A stretch of DNA of 64,000 bases, from NCBI GenBank assembly GCA_021234155.1, contig JAJEKV010000006.1, positions 27,619,754 to 27,683,753 of the forward strand. Direction: 5' to 3'. This document shows positions 21,936 to 33,650 of this stretch, piece by piece; the stretch's first letter is position 1; every line of letters begins with the position of its first letter. The position numbers and the translations under genes are program-made. This DNA comes from Isoetes taiwanensis (lineage: Eukaryota > Streptophyta > Lycopodiopsida > Isoetales > Isoetaceae). Under the pieces are notes generated by a model. It was given only the letters and a program-made list of their open reading frames with translations. It had not been told where the DNA came from and did not search any database.

Positions 21936-24900
21936 GGTCCTATGAGACAAACAAGTTGGCCGATAGAAGAGGAACCTATCTCAAAAGGACTAGACAAAGG
22001 AAGATAACTAGGGGAAAGGGCAGAACAACCAACGTGAGGAAAATGCAAAGAAGGATGACCGGAATAGAATAGGCAACTGGGACAACAACAAAAAGAATAG
22101 GCGAAGCGAATCAGAACAAAGAGCACGATAAAAGTGGCACTAAGAAGGCAAAGAACTATGGCGAGACGGCGAACAAACGAATGAGAGCAAACATCAAGAC
22201 GTTCCAAGAAGGACCAAGACGTTTCAAGAGGGTAAGTGAAAGCAATAAGGAGAAATTACGAGAAAAGGACAAAGAGACGAACCCAACATAATGATAAAGA
22301 AATGGAAAGATAAAGGGATCGTGAACAAAGGAATAGAGTACATAAGGACAACATACTTAATGTCGCATGATGCAAAGCTGCATAATACAAATGTCTAACA
22401 AGCCCATAGGGGCAACCATGAGAAACACTGAGGAAAAGACAAAGAGCCGAACCAAACATAATGATGAAGAAATGGAAAGATAAAGGGATCGTGAACAAAA
22501 GAAAATGGGGGAAATGGGTAAAACAGGATGACCATAATTGATTAAGTGAAAGAAACAACAAGAAAGAAACGGTTAAGCAATGCTGATGGATAACCAAGGA
22601 TGAAAAGAGCTTAGGATAAAAGCAAGAATATGGACACCAACAAAGCAAAGAGAACCAAGACGAATCAAGAGGAGAAACGAAAGAGGCCATACAAAGAAAA
22701 AGAAAACTAAGACGAATGAAGAGGTCAAATGACGAGAATGACAAAAAAGGAACTGGAGAATGGATACACAGAAAGATGAAGCTAAGGCAATGCAAGAGGT
22801 TAACGAAGGACAAAGAGCAAAAATGGAACTCGGAGGAAAGAATATGAAATATGGGGCAAACAGAACTAAGAAAAATTATGAGGTGAGAACCAAAAGAAAG
22901 AGACGGGGCAAAAGCCTCTAGAATTAGTAATGCAAGCAAGCCACTAAAAAGAGCAAATTTGAACTTCAACCCTGGCATGCTGTGAACTTGAATAAACACA
23001 ATAAAAAACCCAACCACAGTAAAATGAACAAGAGAAAGCACCTCTCCAAGATAGAAAAGAGACACCCTAATACGAACACTGAAAGTAATTGACCAGGAGA
23101 AACCTGGCATATAGAATAGAATAGAATAGAAACTCGTCAAAGTTTACGGAAAAAATATAAATATTATGAAAGAGCAAAGCAATCAACTAGACAACCAACT
23201 ATGGAAACACTATATGCGAAAAGACTGTTCATAGTGAGAAACAGAACTTTTATATGCCAAACGCACATATGTAAAGAGCAAACTTGCATAAAAGAAACCA
23301 AACAAATGTGTGTTTCCAAGACCGAAGATCTGAGGTCCAAATGATGCTAGCATAGAGAATGCAAAGATAGAATCGCACATAATCGCTAAGCAACAGACGG
23401 GGCATCAAACAGAAGCTACGATAAGCACAAATAGAGAATGCAAATATAGGGTTGCATAGAATCGCCAACCAATAAACAAGACATCAAACTGAGGTTACGA
23501 GATGCTCAAAAGGATGCTCTTGGCAAAAAATGAAACTTTTAATGTAAAAAGCAAAGAGCGAGTTACCGGTTATCGGGAGAGAATGCAAAGATCAAAGTAC
23601 CAATGGATCAAAAAGAACCAAGAAGAACAAATGGATGCAAAAAAGTAGATGGACTATGGGTGTAACCGAGAGAAAAGAAGCTATATGGGACAATAAATTT
23701 AAAGAAGAGAACAGAAAAGCTATGAAAGCAAGGAGAGCTAAGACTAAGATGTTTCAAGACATAGTATGCGAAAAATAATGAAGAACTAAGAAGCTTCAAG
23801 AGATAACATGCTAGAATAATGAGGGAAGCCCACCGTGGAAAAAGAAAGGAAAGGAACAAAACGCAGGGCAAAAAAGAGACGAACATGAGTTAGAACGAAA
23901 TGTATGGAGGAAAGGGATGCACATGTCCAATCGGCCCTCAAAGATATTGATGAGAAACTGAGAATATACGACAAAAGAATATGTATATGCCCCTCAAACA
24001 ACAACCACGAGAAAAAACGAGAAACCACTATAAAAGGTGCAAATTTGAGGCAAAGTAGGATGAATGAAATCTTAGCAAGGGAACATGACATACAAGGCAT
24101 GAAGAGCAACCCAAGCCATTGACAATGAACAACTACTAAAAAAGAACTAATGCAACATAAAATGAAGCAACTACACATAGAAATAACCAGACTAAAAAAG
24201 CAAGGCAAAACCAAATACGGAAGCGCAACAAGCAAAAATGACAAAGCAAGAATAAATAAAACATGCTAGTCCTGTCGTAACAACCTATAGATAGACTACC
24301 CTGTGTGCCAACGAAGCGGGATCCAAAGATACAAAAAAAAAAAAACAGCTAAGGACCTCTGGATGAACAAACTCTGTCCAACATATATAACAAAAATAAT
24401 GAAGCAATGGAGAAATGGATGCGAAAAAAAAAATGAGCTAAATATCCACATGAGCAACGATGTTTAATCATAATGCATCAAATCGTGCAGAGGCTACAAA
24501 ATGAGCACGTGTATGGAATCTTGAGAATGTACCGAAATAAGGCAACGAACCATGAGGCGAGCTTCGGATCATCAAATCAAGTATCACATATGCATCAAGA
24601 ATAAATGGAACCATGAAAGTGATTATCACAAAAAACCCGTACAAGGTAGACCAACATGAATATAAGGACAAAACGAAAAAGAATATACTAGTAAAGGCAG
24701 CCATAACCCAGAAAAAAGAAACCTAATGCACAAGCTAATAAAACACATGAAAGAGACAAGCAAGATGATTCACGATCAAATTGTTTGAACCCGATGTAAA
24801 TGCCCCGATAAAAAGGGAAACACGAAAGCAGATGTAAGAAACATCAAGTAACAAGGTCGAAACCAATAGCCGACACTAAAAATTTGCATAACAAACATAA

Positions 24901-26790
24901 CCACATAAGGAACAAAAACGTTAGAATTGGTGAAAAGAAATAATAAGCAAATGTTGCAAGGAGGCATGGAACAAAAGAGAAGAGAACAGAAGTGATGCAA
25001 CTAGAGGCGAAGGCACAAAGGCACCATTGGGTAACTAAGGAAAGAATACGAAAGCAGCACATAGATCCTAAGATGATATAAAGAATCGAACTAGAATTAA
25101 GAATGATACTAATGATAATAAACCCATGAACTGCACAAGCCTAGAAGATTATGGAAATTCAGCTTCACTATATACCAAAAAACCATCCAATCGAAACAAA
25201 CAAGAGTGCATAAATGGCCAAGTGTACACGATGAAAGAAAGAGCAAAGAAAAGCACAAACTCAACTCCATCCAAATAGTCTACAAATCAACAGAATTAAC
25301 AAAGCCCAGAAATGCCTAAAGATGTTGAATTACAACCCAAGAATGTTAACTTGAATACCGATAACTGAACAACCTCGAGCAACAATGTAAACGCATCGAT
25401 ATTTAAAATACGAAATATGGATTGACTATCTGAAAGAAAAAAGGGACTATGTAAATTGAACCCAATAAAAAATTAGATCCAATAGTGTGCATATGCATAA
25501 GAAAAATGAAGAGAGAAACCAATCCCAGAAACCCCATGAGAATAAACGATCCATAAAGGGGCCATGTGGAACCATCGAACTTGATTAACTAATGACAAAG
25601 GGGGCTATGTTTATATAAAACACTCAAGCTACACATCCATCAAAGGGAGCACATGAAACCATCAAATGAACATCAGTGGTTAATGATAAAGGATCCCAGG
25701 AAAGACACGTCAGCCATATGAGAAAAAATGCCTAGGGGTTAAATGTTGGTACGAGACAAAGGGGAATTGAAAATATGGCAAGCTTATCAGTGTTTGCAAG
25801 ACCAAGGATGCAAAAAGTTGGGCTAATAGAACAGATGGAAGCAAAAGGGATATTACCACTAGAAGAGACAACCAGAGCCAAAGGTTAATAATGAAATCAA
25901 CAGTAATAAAGCTTGAAAAAAGTGCGACTTAAGAATACCCACACCATAACAACACTTTTAGGGGCAGCTGAAACCAAGGGTGAATGATGCAATAAACAGT
26001 ACCCATGAATAACAATAGTGCAATTTAGATAATACCCATACCTAGTATAGGTCCTGTGATACAATGAACATGCAAAGCACCCAAAAAATGACACACACAC
26101 CCATGGGATGACTGACGTATATTAAATAAGCCAAACAACATGTCAAGAGTCCGCACAAATTGCAAAGGCAAAACCACCCAGGAGAAACAAAAAATCAATA
26201 TGCGCATGGCAGATAAAGCTATGAAAGAAGTAAAACCAAATGAACGAAAAGAGCACTTTGACGAGAATCACATTAATCTAGGACTAGTTAGGGCAGAGTG
26301 ACATATAGCAAAGAATGACATATAGAAAAGATGGAAATAAATGAACATAGGACCAACAACCCACACAGGAAGGCGAGCAGCAACAAGACTTACAAGACAA
26401 CCGTTTAACTAGGCTAATTAACCAACGAAGTAACTAGACATGTAATCGAGTTAGCAAAATTGAAAAATTACAATCTACATACCATAAGTCAAACCACGAG
26501 AAAACAAGGCATAGCCAAACCGAAGTATGGATATCCTCCATAGTGCCCTACAACTGCCCAAACCATGGGAAATGGATAAAGGGACATGGCCCATACATCA
26601 TGCGCATGGACCTTATAAATGATCACGAGTCAATAAAGCAAAATGTGGAGCAAAAAGATATTATGCATTAAGAAGGTCGGCAACTACAAATCAAAATGCT
26701 GTAAGTCACCATACCAACAAAAATTATAGGAAGGAGAAAGTGCTAGCCACCGCAAGGAAAATAGCACAGTAAGGGGTAAGCAATGGCATG
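21936..26790. other. Purine-rich (plus strand) non-coding region between the two hairpin repeats
   Basis: The plus strand is dominated by A and G with many GAAAGA, AAAGAG and ACAAAG words, so the minus strand gives long Ser/Leu/Phe frames (for example 22256-23140) with no domain. Local duplications are seen at 22275-22335 versus 22449-22509 and 23351-23425 versus 23430-23505. A short AGAATAGAATAGAATAG run at 23113-23131 may be a leftover LINE tail. No gene is supported. Confidence 0.5.
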
Positions 26791-26799
26791 GTAAGGGGA

Positions 26800-27105
26800 T
26801 AGCGCAAGACTTGGGGAGGGAAGGCAAACGTCTAACAAAAATAAAGTGGTGTCAAAATATAATACAAGCCACGTCAAGAAAAAATATCAACATGCGGAGA
26901 ATGTACAAGTCACAATAAATAAAATATTATGGTGCGGGGAAAGTGCAAGATTTGGGGAGAGAAGGCAAACATCCAAGAAAAATAAAATGGCCTCAAAAGA
27001 TTGAGACAAGCCACACTAAGAGCAAGAAAGCAATATGGTACATGGAAAGTGCAAGATTTGGGGAGGGAGGCAAACATCCAAGAAAAATAAGATGGCATCA
27101 AAAAA
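26800..27105 (+). repeat. Three irregular tandem units of about 105-140 bp
   Basis: GTGCAAGATTTGGGGAGGGA followed by GGCAAACATCCAAGAAAAATAA recurs at about 26806, 26945 and 27049. A run of about 30 A residues follows at 27096-27125. Confidence 0.75.
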
Positions 27106-27190
27106 AAAAAAAAAAAAAAAAAAAATTGACACCAGCCGAGCTTGAACCCAAGACTTCAGAATGCTACATCAACGATTTATCCAACTAACC
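27094..27190 (-). ncRNA. tRNA-like (SINE head or tRNA pseudogene) followed by a T run
   Basis: On the minus strand a box-A-like TTAGTTGGATAA (27188-27177) is followed about 40 bases later by a box-B-like GGGTTCAAGCTC (27151-27140). Then GGCTGGTGTC and a T run of about 30 act as a possible RNA polymerase III terminator. The acceptor and anticodon stems do not fold into a good tRNA, so a tRNA-derived SINE head or decayed tRNA is more likely than a functional gene. Confidence 0.4.
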
Positions 27191-27199
27191 AAAAGAAAA

Positions 27200-27984
27200 G
27201 GTATAATTAAAAAATTTCAGAATCTTACTTGATCACTTCCATAATGTAAAAATAACTTAACAAATCTGTCTTGCGTAGCGGGCGCCGACCAAAGCAAGGA
27301 CAATCGATCCAAATGTATCGTTATCGGGAGAAATCGCCTGGAGATTGAGCTGCCCCGGTCACCCAGCATCGAATCACTAAGAGCTAGGAGACATCCGGTT
27401 GCTTCACATGAAAATCTGAAAAATCGTCGAAGAAAACTAATAAAAGAAACCGATTGATAAGGAAGCCACCAATACATTTAAAATGGTCATTAAGATCCCG
27501 AGAGCAGGGTCCAGAAGCCTCATGCAACAAATGGATTCCAAAACTTTGGTCTTGATAACCCTGTAAATCCCTTGAGAAAAGCACATAAGTAACGGCGGGA
27601 GGGCAAGAAATATCACGAAGCCCACGTGTTTTATCCTAAAGCTCGGGGGGAAAAGGGGAACTGGCTCCCAAACCAGAAACCTAGAGCAAACCGATTAATC
27701 ATGGAGCATAAACATTCTCAAACAGTTCAATAACCACAAAACAATAGGCAAACCCAAAGCTACTGCAGGCGTCCAGATCGGAAGAACCACACACATAAAA
27801 CTAAACCCAAAGCTACCGCAGATGCCTAGATCCGGAAGAACCACACAGCCGATCAAACCCACTAGAAGAAAGCTAAAAAACAATACCGCAACCTCACAAC
27901 GATGCCACCGATCAGCAGCAAACACGTTCCTCAGGAGTAGCAAACAGGAGAAGAAACTTGTGGAGGCAAAAAATAAAGAATGAA
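27200..27984. other. Non-coding stretch with a ~56-bp tandem duplication
   Basis: AACCCAAAGCTACYGCAG with GGAAGAACCACACA occurs twice at about 27748-27848. Minus frames here are short and without domains. Confidence 0.45.
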
Positions 27985-28116
27985 AAAGAGCTCAAGAGAA
28001 CGTCGATGACTGGAAAAGAAGAATGAAGCAGTATAAATAGGATAGGCGAGGAAAAGGCGTCCCCATCCAAGGAATGTCGGTTCTATTGCTAACGCAATAG
28101 AACCGTGGCATTAATT
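27985..28116 (+). repeat. Hairpin-ended repeat, copy 2
   Basis: Same sequence as 21800-21935, with arms GGTTCTATTGC and GCAATAGAACC around a TAAC loop (about 28079-28104). The match ends at GTGGCATT; right flanks differ (AATTTTAAACC here, CCTAGGATGG in copy 1). That places the element boundary at this point. Confidence 0.8.
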
Positions 28117-28185
28117 TTAAACCTGGAAGGATACAACAACAGTAGATTCAGTAAAAATGGCTAAATATAAAACTTTGACCAAATG

Positions 28186-28794
28186 TGATACAACTAAAGA
28201 ATCTAAGCAAAAGCAAACGACTATTCCAAGAAGAGTTGCACTCCAATCTTTAGGAGGATTTTAACCACCCAACCGGGCTCAAGCTATCAGCAAGAATCCG
28301 TTATCTTGCTTCCACAATCACAAATGGGATTTCAAACACAGAAGTCTAACTAAACCAGTACTGACTGTGACAAAACAGAGGATTTCTCAGAGCACACGGC
28401 CGGATTTCTGCCTTAGAAGAAGGGAAACACTTACTTTTATAGAAGGAACAGACTATTTCCGGATTTCCCTTTCTGGGCATAAATATCTATTATAAAGGTG
28501 AATAGGCAGAAATATCTAAGAATTGGCTAATAATATCGTGGATTTGACCTTTTGCAGGGGCAGATCGGCCCTTTTCCTCAAGATTCGGGAGCTTTCGTTA
28601 AGCTCTGATACGTTTTTGGTCTGAATCGGCTGAAGGGTCCGCGACCCGTTATCAGCCACGCCCTATCTACCTATCTAATCTCAAATGTCATATTTTAAAC
28701 TACCCTTAACAATTCATTGTTAACCATTGATATTAACCCCCGTTGCGTTATGCCAGAGCCTCTCCCCCAAGCCGGTATTGAGCCGGAACAATTC
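28186..28794 (-). repeat. 3' LTR of the gypsy element
   Basis: On the plus strand it runs from TGATACAACTAAAGAATC to about GAGCCGGAACAATTC and matches 38329-38969. It lacks the segment ATTCCTTTAAATTTGAACCA and neighbours present in the other LTR. Element-strand end is ...GTATCA. Confidence 0.9.
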
Positions 28795-28804
28795 TTCCCT
28801 TCCC
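28795..28804 (-). promoter_or_regulatory. Polypurine tract before the 3' LTR
   Basis: Element strand reads GGGAAGGGAAG just before AATTGTTCCGGCTC, the expected plus-strand priming site. If the LTR starts at the canonical TG, the tract extends by four bases. Confidence 0.75.
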
Positions 28805-29035
28805 GATTAAACGTCCGCGTTAACCTCAAGGAAAAATTGTTTATCCTATTTCTTTTAAGGATGTTTATCTCTATAGCCCCAGTTCCTTTAGAGGTTATAG
28901 ATTTCTCATTTCAGTTCAGTTAGAAATGGCCTCAATATCATTAGAGGCCATTTCGTTTCTTTGCAAGCTTAGAAGCCCTCAATTCCTGGCATTTTTTGAT
29001 TCGTGCATGTACCTCCCGTAAGATATTTGCAAAAT

Positions 29036-29790
29036 CTACAGCGGCTTCATCGGAAGCAGGTACTTCTCCTCCAAGTTTTGCAATTGGGACTCTAGGGAAT
29101 ATCTGTATAATACTTCAAAAGGAGTTCTTTGGGTAACTGAGTGCACAGTGTTATTATAAGCAAATTCTAAAAGATAAAGATATTCTTCCCACTGGCTTTG
29201 CCTTTCTGCAACATAAGCCCTCAACATATCTTCAATAACTCGGTTTACAACTTCAGACTGGCCATCCGTCTGAGGATGATAAGCGGTGGAAAACTTTAAG
29301 GTCATGCCTAAGTTTTTCATAAGTCCAGCCCAAAATCTGGTACAAAATAGGGGATCCCTATCCGTTATGATTGCATCTAGCATTCCATGGATCTTAAATA
29401 TTTCCTTTAAGAAAATTTTGCTTGCTTGTGGCGCAGTCATGCTGGATTTACAGGGACTAAAATGAACCTGTTTAGACAACCTGTTTACCACTGTCCAAAT
29501 TTGATCATTCTTGTGGATAGTCTTTGGTAACCCTTGAATAAAATCCATGGTAACATGCTTCCATGGTTTTTCTGGAATAGGCAAAGGTTGTACTAATCCG
29601 GCAGGCTTACCGGTAGAAGCTTTTATTTGTTGACAAACAAGGCATGCTTCGACATACTTTCTTACGTCTCTTTCAAGTTTTGGCCAAAGAAAACGTCGTT
29701 TCACAGTTGCCAAAGTAGCTTGAATTCCTCTATGTCCGGAGTCTTGTGTAACACAAGTACGATTTCGGTAGAATAATAACCCATTATGGA
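29036..29790 (-). pseudogene. Gypsy integrase
   Basis: The zinc-binding part has 'DSGHRGIQATLATVKRRF' and 'CLVCQQIK' (HHCC). The catalytic core has 'VTMDFIQGLPK' (first Asp), 'IITDRDPLF' (second Asp) and 'HPQTDGQSEVVNR' (Glu), so the D,D-35-E triad is present. The core frame of 225 codons (29036-29713) is open, and the HHCC part continues upstream to about 29790. It would insert the cDNA into host DNA as part of the polyprotein. It lies next to the 3' LTR as in Ty3 elements; no chromodomain is evident after it. The upstream pol breaks make production unlikely, so it is called a pseudogene despite the clean frame. Confidence 0.9.
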
Positions 29791-29879
29791 TTCTGTATTC
29801 TACCAGAGGGTCTCTTCCATCCTTTGTACCTGCTTAATGGAGCGGCAAAGGAAGGGTCATTGATATATCCTTCTTTCAT

Positions 29880-30095
29880 TGGCTCCAAGTCAACAATTTC
29901 TGTTACAGATATAGCTTGAATATTTATTCGGCTTAATGCATCTGCAACCTGGTTCTCCTTCCCAGGCTTATATTAAGCTGCATCCCTTCAAAATCCTTTA
30001 TAGTGTCAATGAGCTTTAATTGCCGCGCATTGATAATATCCTGCGTTTGTATATGTTTCAGACTTTGCTGATCAAAACGAGCCATAAACCTGGAT
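29880..30095 (-). pseudogene. Gypsy RNase H, C-terminal part
   Basis: 'GSRFMARFDQQSLKHIQTQ' and 'INARQLKLIDTIKDFEGMQL' match the RNase H/connection 'TDHQSLKYL...Q' pattern, then a damaged GK.N.VADALSR ('LQMH' in the broken frame). It is separated from its N-terminal half (about 35400-35680) by the LINE. Confidence 0.7.
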
Positions 30096-31301
30096 CCCAT
30101 AAGGAAGGAAGGAAGGAAGGAAGGAAGGAAGGAAGGAAGGAAGGAAGGAAGTTAGTTTATTTTAACGTCCACGGAGGCGAGAGGCCTATGAGACGGCGAC
30201 GAGCAGGCAAAAAAGCCAAAACCCCAACACCAAAACAAACAATGTAATCAGACAAGAGAACCCTACTACCGGGATGAAAAACCCCCCACTTGGGAGGAAA
30301 AACCCCTAACAAGAGGGCTCTCAAATACCATGCCCCGGAAGAACAATCGGCCGAAATCTGCAGGATGTAAGCTCCCAGTCGGCTACCATAGGTGATGCGA
30401 AAATAACGATGTAGCGGTGTGTCGAGCATCTAAGATCGATTATGCCTTTGCTGGGACATGGGCATATCTTTGGTAATCACGGAGGGCATGGTGCTCATCC
30501 TCTATCACGTGCATCTCACAACACCGACATATCCTCTCCTCCACAGGGGATCCTTGCCCGCCATTCACCCCCCAAATGACTGCCTCAATTAAAGGTAATG
30601 GGAACCCGCCCTTATGGCGGCAATAGCTCTCGCTTCTTCACAGAGATGTGTGCTTTCAAAACCGGATGGGGTCCATGCTCAAGGCCGGGATTAATCCCGA
30701 GCGTGATAGTGCTGTCTTTGGGCTTTGCAAGAGTAGAGGCATCCCACGAGTGGCGGCATAGCCCGCATCCAATTGCCCATTCTGCGCGATCGGAATGCGC
30801 CGGTGCCACCATCACATTTGGTAATCCATAGACCACCTCCTAAACCATCCCTTCACGGGTGCTCGTGCCATACCCTCTTGGTAAGCTAGGGGCCCTGCGT
30901 TAACAACACGGCTGTGGGGGCAAGCGATGCTCATCCATCCCATCCACCTTATGGAAGCAAGTAAGATGCCTTCGATAGCGAGGAATCTTTGTAAAGGCGA
31001 ACCCCATCTCATACAACAAAATCGATGCGGTGCGGTGTCCTTCACTCCCAAGCTATATGTCAAAAAAGCTTTACGCACCCTTTCCAATCTATCCCACGTA
31101 TTTTTGCTAACTTCTTGGGCCCCAAACCTCCACCCCATATAGCAAAGACCGCTCAACTAAAGCCCTAAATGGTGTGCTCTCCTCACCCGATCCGCAGAGA
31201 TCTATCCCAAGAACACGCGTTTTGCCTAATCGCATATAAAGCCTTCCACACAAGACTGGCTCTCCTCTCCACACACTCATCCCACCATGTTAGTAGTGAA
31301 A

Positions 31302-32231
31302 TCAATTCCAGATACTTGAAGCTCCGCACCATCTCCACTTCACATCCTCGTAATAGAACTCCCGGATAGGGTGTTGCGAGGACAGGATCGCGAGAAACTT
31401 AGTTTTGTGCAAGTTCACTGTCATTCCCGTTGCCCCACAGAACCCACTGAGGGCATCCAAATGCTGCTGCATACTGCTGGCCGTGTGAGCTAGCAAAGCT
31501 ACATCATCCGCATATAGTAACTGGCTCACAGAGGTCGCATCAGATAATTGCACCCCGGCTCCCCCATGGTGCTGCATCCACGTCTCCAAGCTATCAATGT
31601 ACAACCCAAAAAGCGTTGGAGACAACGGGCAGCCCTGCTTAACTCCCATAGTGCTAGCTACCCGCCGATCTTCATAAGGCAGTGCAGCATAAATCCCATC
31701 ATAAAGCTGGTGCACCACATTCTGCAACTCCTGTGGAACTCGCAATTCTTGCAACCTCTGCCACAATATGTCTCTGGGGACGGTATCATATGCAGTCTTA
31801 AAATCTACAAAGCAGCAATACAAGTCCTGTCGCTCATTCCGGCTTGCCTCCATCAACACTCTCAAAGTGAAGATATGGTCGGTCGTGGAGGAGCCGGGCT
31901 GGTAGCCCCGGCTGGCCAATTGTCCGCACTCCCCCGCCTCCCTCGCCCACTTAGTAAGTTTCTTCTCCACCACCCACCAGAGCTTTGCAAGCGGGGAGCT
32001 TACCATAATCATCCGGTAATTCACACGGCCATCCAGATACCGGCTTTTATGAACAGGGAACAACCTTACTAACCATCCACTCCTGGGAGCCCCTCGAGCC
32101 TGGTTAATGATCACCGCCGGGGGCCTACCACAGATGGGCCACCCTATTTCAACAGGCTTCGACCTGCGTACCCGTAAATCCTTTGCCTTGCCATTCGCCC
32201 GATGCACGAGACCTGGCGAACATCCTCCCAC
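31302..32231 (-). pseudogene. LINE reverse transcriptase (nested copy), longest intact RT frame in the window
   Basis: The frame is open for 309 codons with 'RGYQPGSSTTDHIFTLR' (fingers), 'LYCCFVDFKTAYDTVPRD' (catalytic Asp), 'GVKQGCPLSPTLFGLYID' and 'SQLLYADDVALLAHTA' (catalytic Asp pair, about 31495-31515). It ends at a frame change in the thumb after 'EFYYEDVKWR'. It is the best sequence from which to classify this family. The relation to the 7.0-kb copy is clear (same FGLYID and HLDAL words). Neighbouring endonuclease and C-terminal parts are broken, so it is not autonomous. Confidence 0.9.
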
Positions 32232-32779
32232 GCGTGAGCTGCAGCACCTCTCCTACGATCCGGGACCACGGCATTAGCTCATGGCGGGTCATATAACTCC
32301 CCGGCGGTGCATCCATTGCTCCACACTTACATTACCGGCCACCGGGCGCTTATTATATAACACCTTACGCCAAAAGCTTTTGGCTCGCCATGAGCATGTC
32401 AAGCGAAGCTCACGGGTTTTACTGCCATGTATCTCCCTTCTTGGCTTTTAGGAAGAGCTTATAGTCTTGCGGGGCTTGTGGCGCAAGCGTGGATCTATGA
32501 CCAAAAGCGGGCTCTTTAGAGCCTTGCAATCAACATCAAACCCGCGGGTTCTCCGGGGGAAAATGTGCGGTGTCCCTCCTTGGAGGGCCCTTCACTGCAA
32601 AGGAAGCCTCAGCAGCTGCAAGCAGCGCCCTCACCAGCCATGCACACCTGTCTTGCAGTGTGTAGAAGCTATCAAACCCCTGTAATTCCCGCACCAACCG
32701 CATTCATCGTCACCTTACGATGGCGTGGGATGTATGGTAACCCTCCACGCCCCCTTTGCGGTGTCTCCACTATTGAGTG

Positions 32780-33650
32780 CTCCTAATTCAGCGTGACATA
32801 AAGCGGGTAGTGATCTGACAAAGCCTCCTCATCCCCTGTGCTTGTGCCAATGGAGAAGTGTGTAACCATGTCAAGTCTTTGCTACCGGCGAAGGTAATCC
32901 AACACACTAGCTCCCCCATCCACGCCTATCACTCCCGCAAGTAACCCCCACGAGTGTGGCCATCGCTGCATACCATTACAAATTACCATGTCAAAAACAC
33001 GGCGGCTGGACCAGGTGCACGCCAAATGGTCTAGCCACCATATCACGGGAGTGCCGTGTATTACGAATAGCGGTACGTCTCAAACCAAAGCGGATCAGCA
33101 TTATCGTCACCTTGGAAGGTCCTGCCGGACCGCAAATTGCACCGTCTGAGCATTGAAATCTCCAAGCAAAAACACCTGTCCTGCTGATTATAACGGTCTA
33201 TGTCATCATGCGGTTCCCTATCGGCATCACGGACATCCGCGTCGCATCATGTACACAGTAGAACTTAGAGCCCGCATGGGGAATGTAGCGGCTAGCAAAA
33301 ACAATGGGACATGACCGGGCTCTAATACCATTACCCACATGTAGCGGTTAAACACATCGGGACTTTTGAAGTGTGATCTTGCATGCTAAGGCATCCCTAA
33401 AGTAGCAAGCCACTCCACCATACCAGCGTGCGCCATGGCTCATTAGCAAGTGAGAAATCTTTGATATCCTCGAATATCGGCAATCGATGCCCTTCATACT
33501 CCCATGTCTCCTGCGGGGAAGGCGATGTCCATGTCAATGCGCAATCCCATTCAAGCCACCGCCCATACGCCCGCGGGAAGCCCTACAATTCCGGGGAAAC
33601 AATGCGAAGACACTTTCCCTATCTTTGCTTGCGGTTTGTGGATCCATCCC
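32780..33650 (-). pseudogene. LINE endonuclease remnant (nested copy)
   Basis: The pieces read 'LPRNCRASRGR' near 33590, 'QETWEYEGHRLPIFEDI' near 33470-33515 (the QETW catalytic Glu motif), 'VFLLGDFNAQ' near 33150-33180 (GDFNA) and 'EALSDHYPLYVTLN' near 32790-32830 (terminal SDH). Order and spacing match an APE-type endonuclease. Frames change between the pieces. Confidence 0.75.

Noticed and set aside
22256-23140. Long minus-strand open frame of 294 codons
   Set aside because: It is a Ser/Leu/Phe-rich reading of an A/G-rich plus strand with local duplications; no domain, and neighbouring frames look the same.
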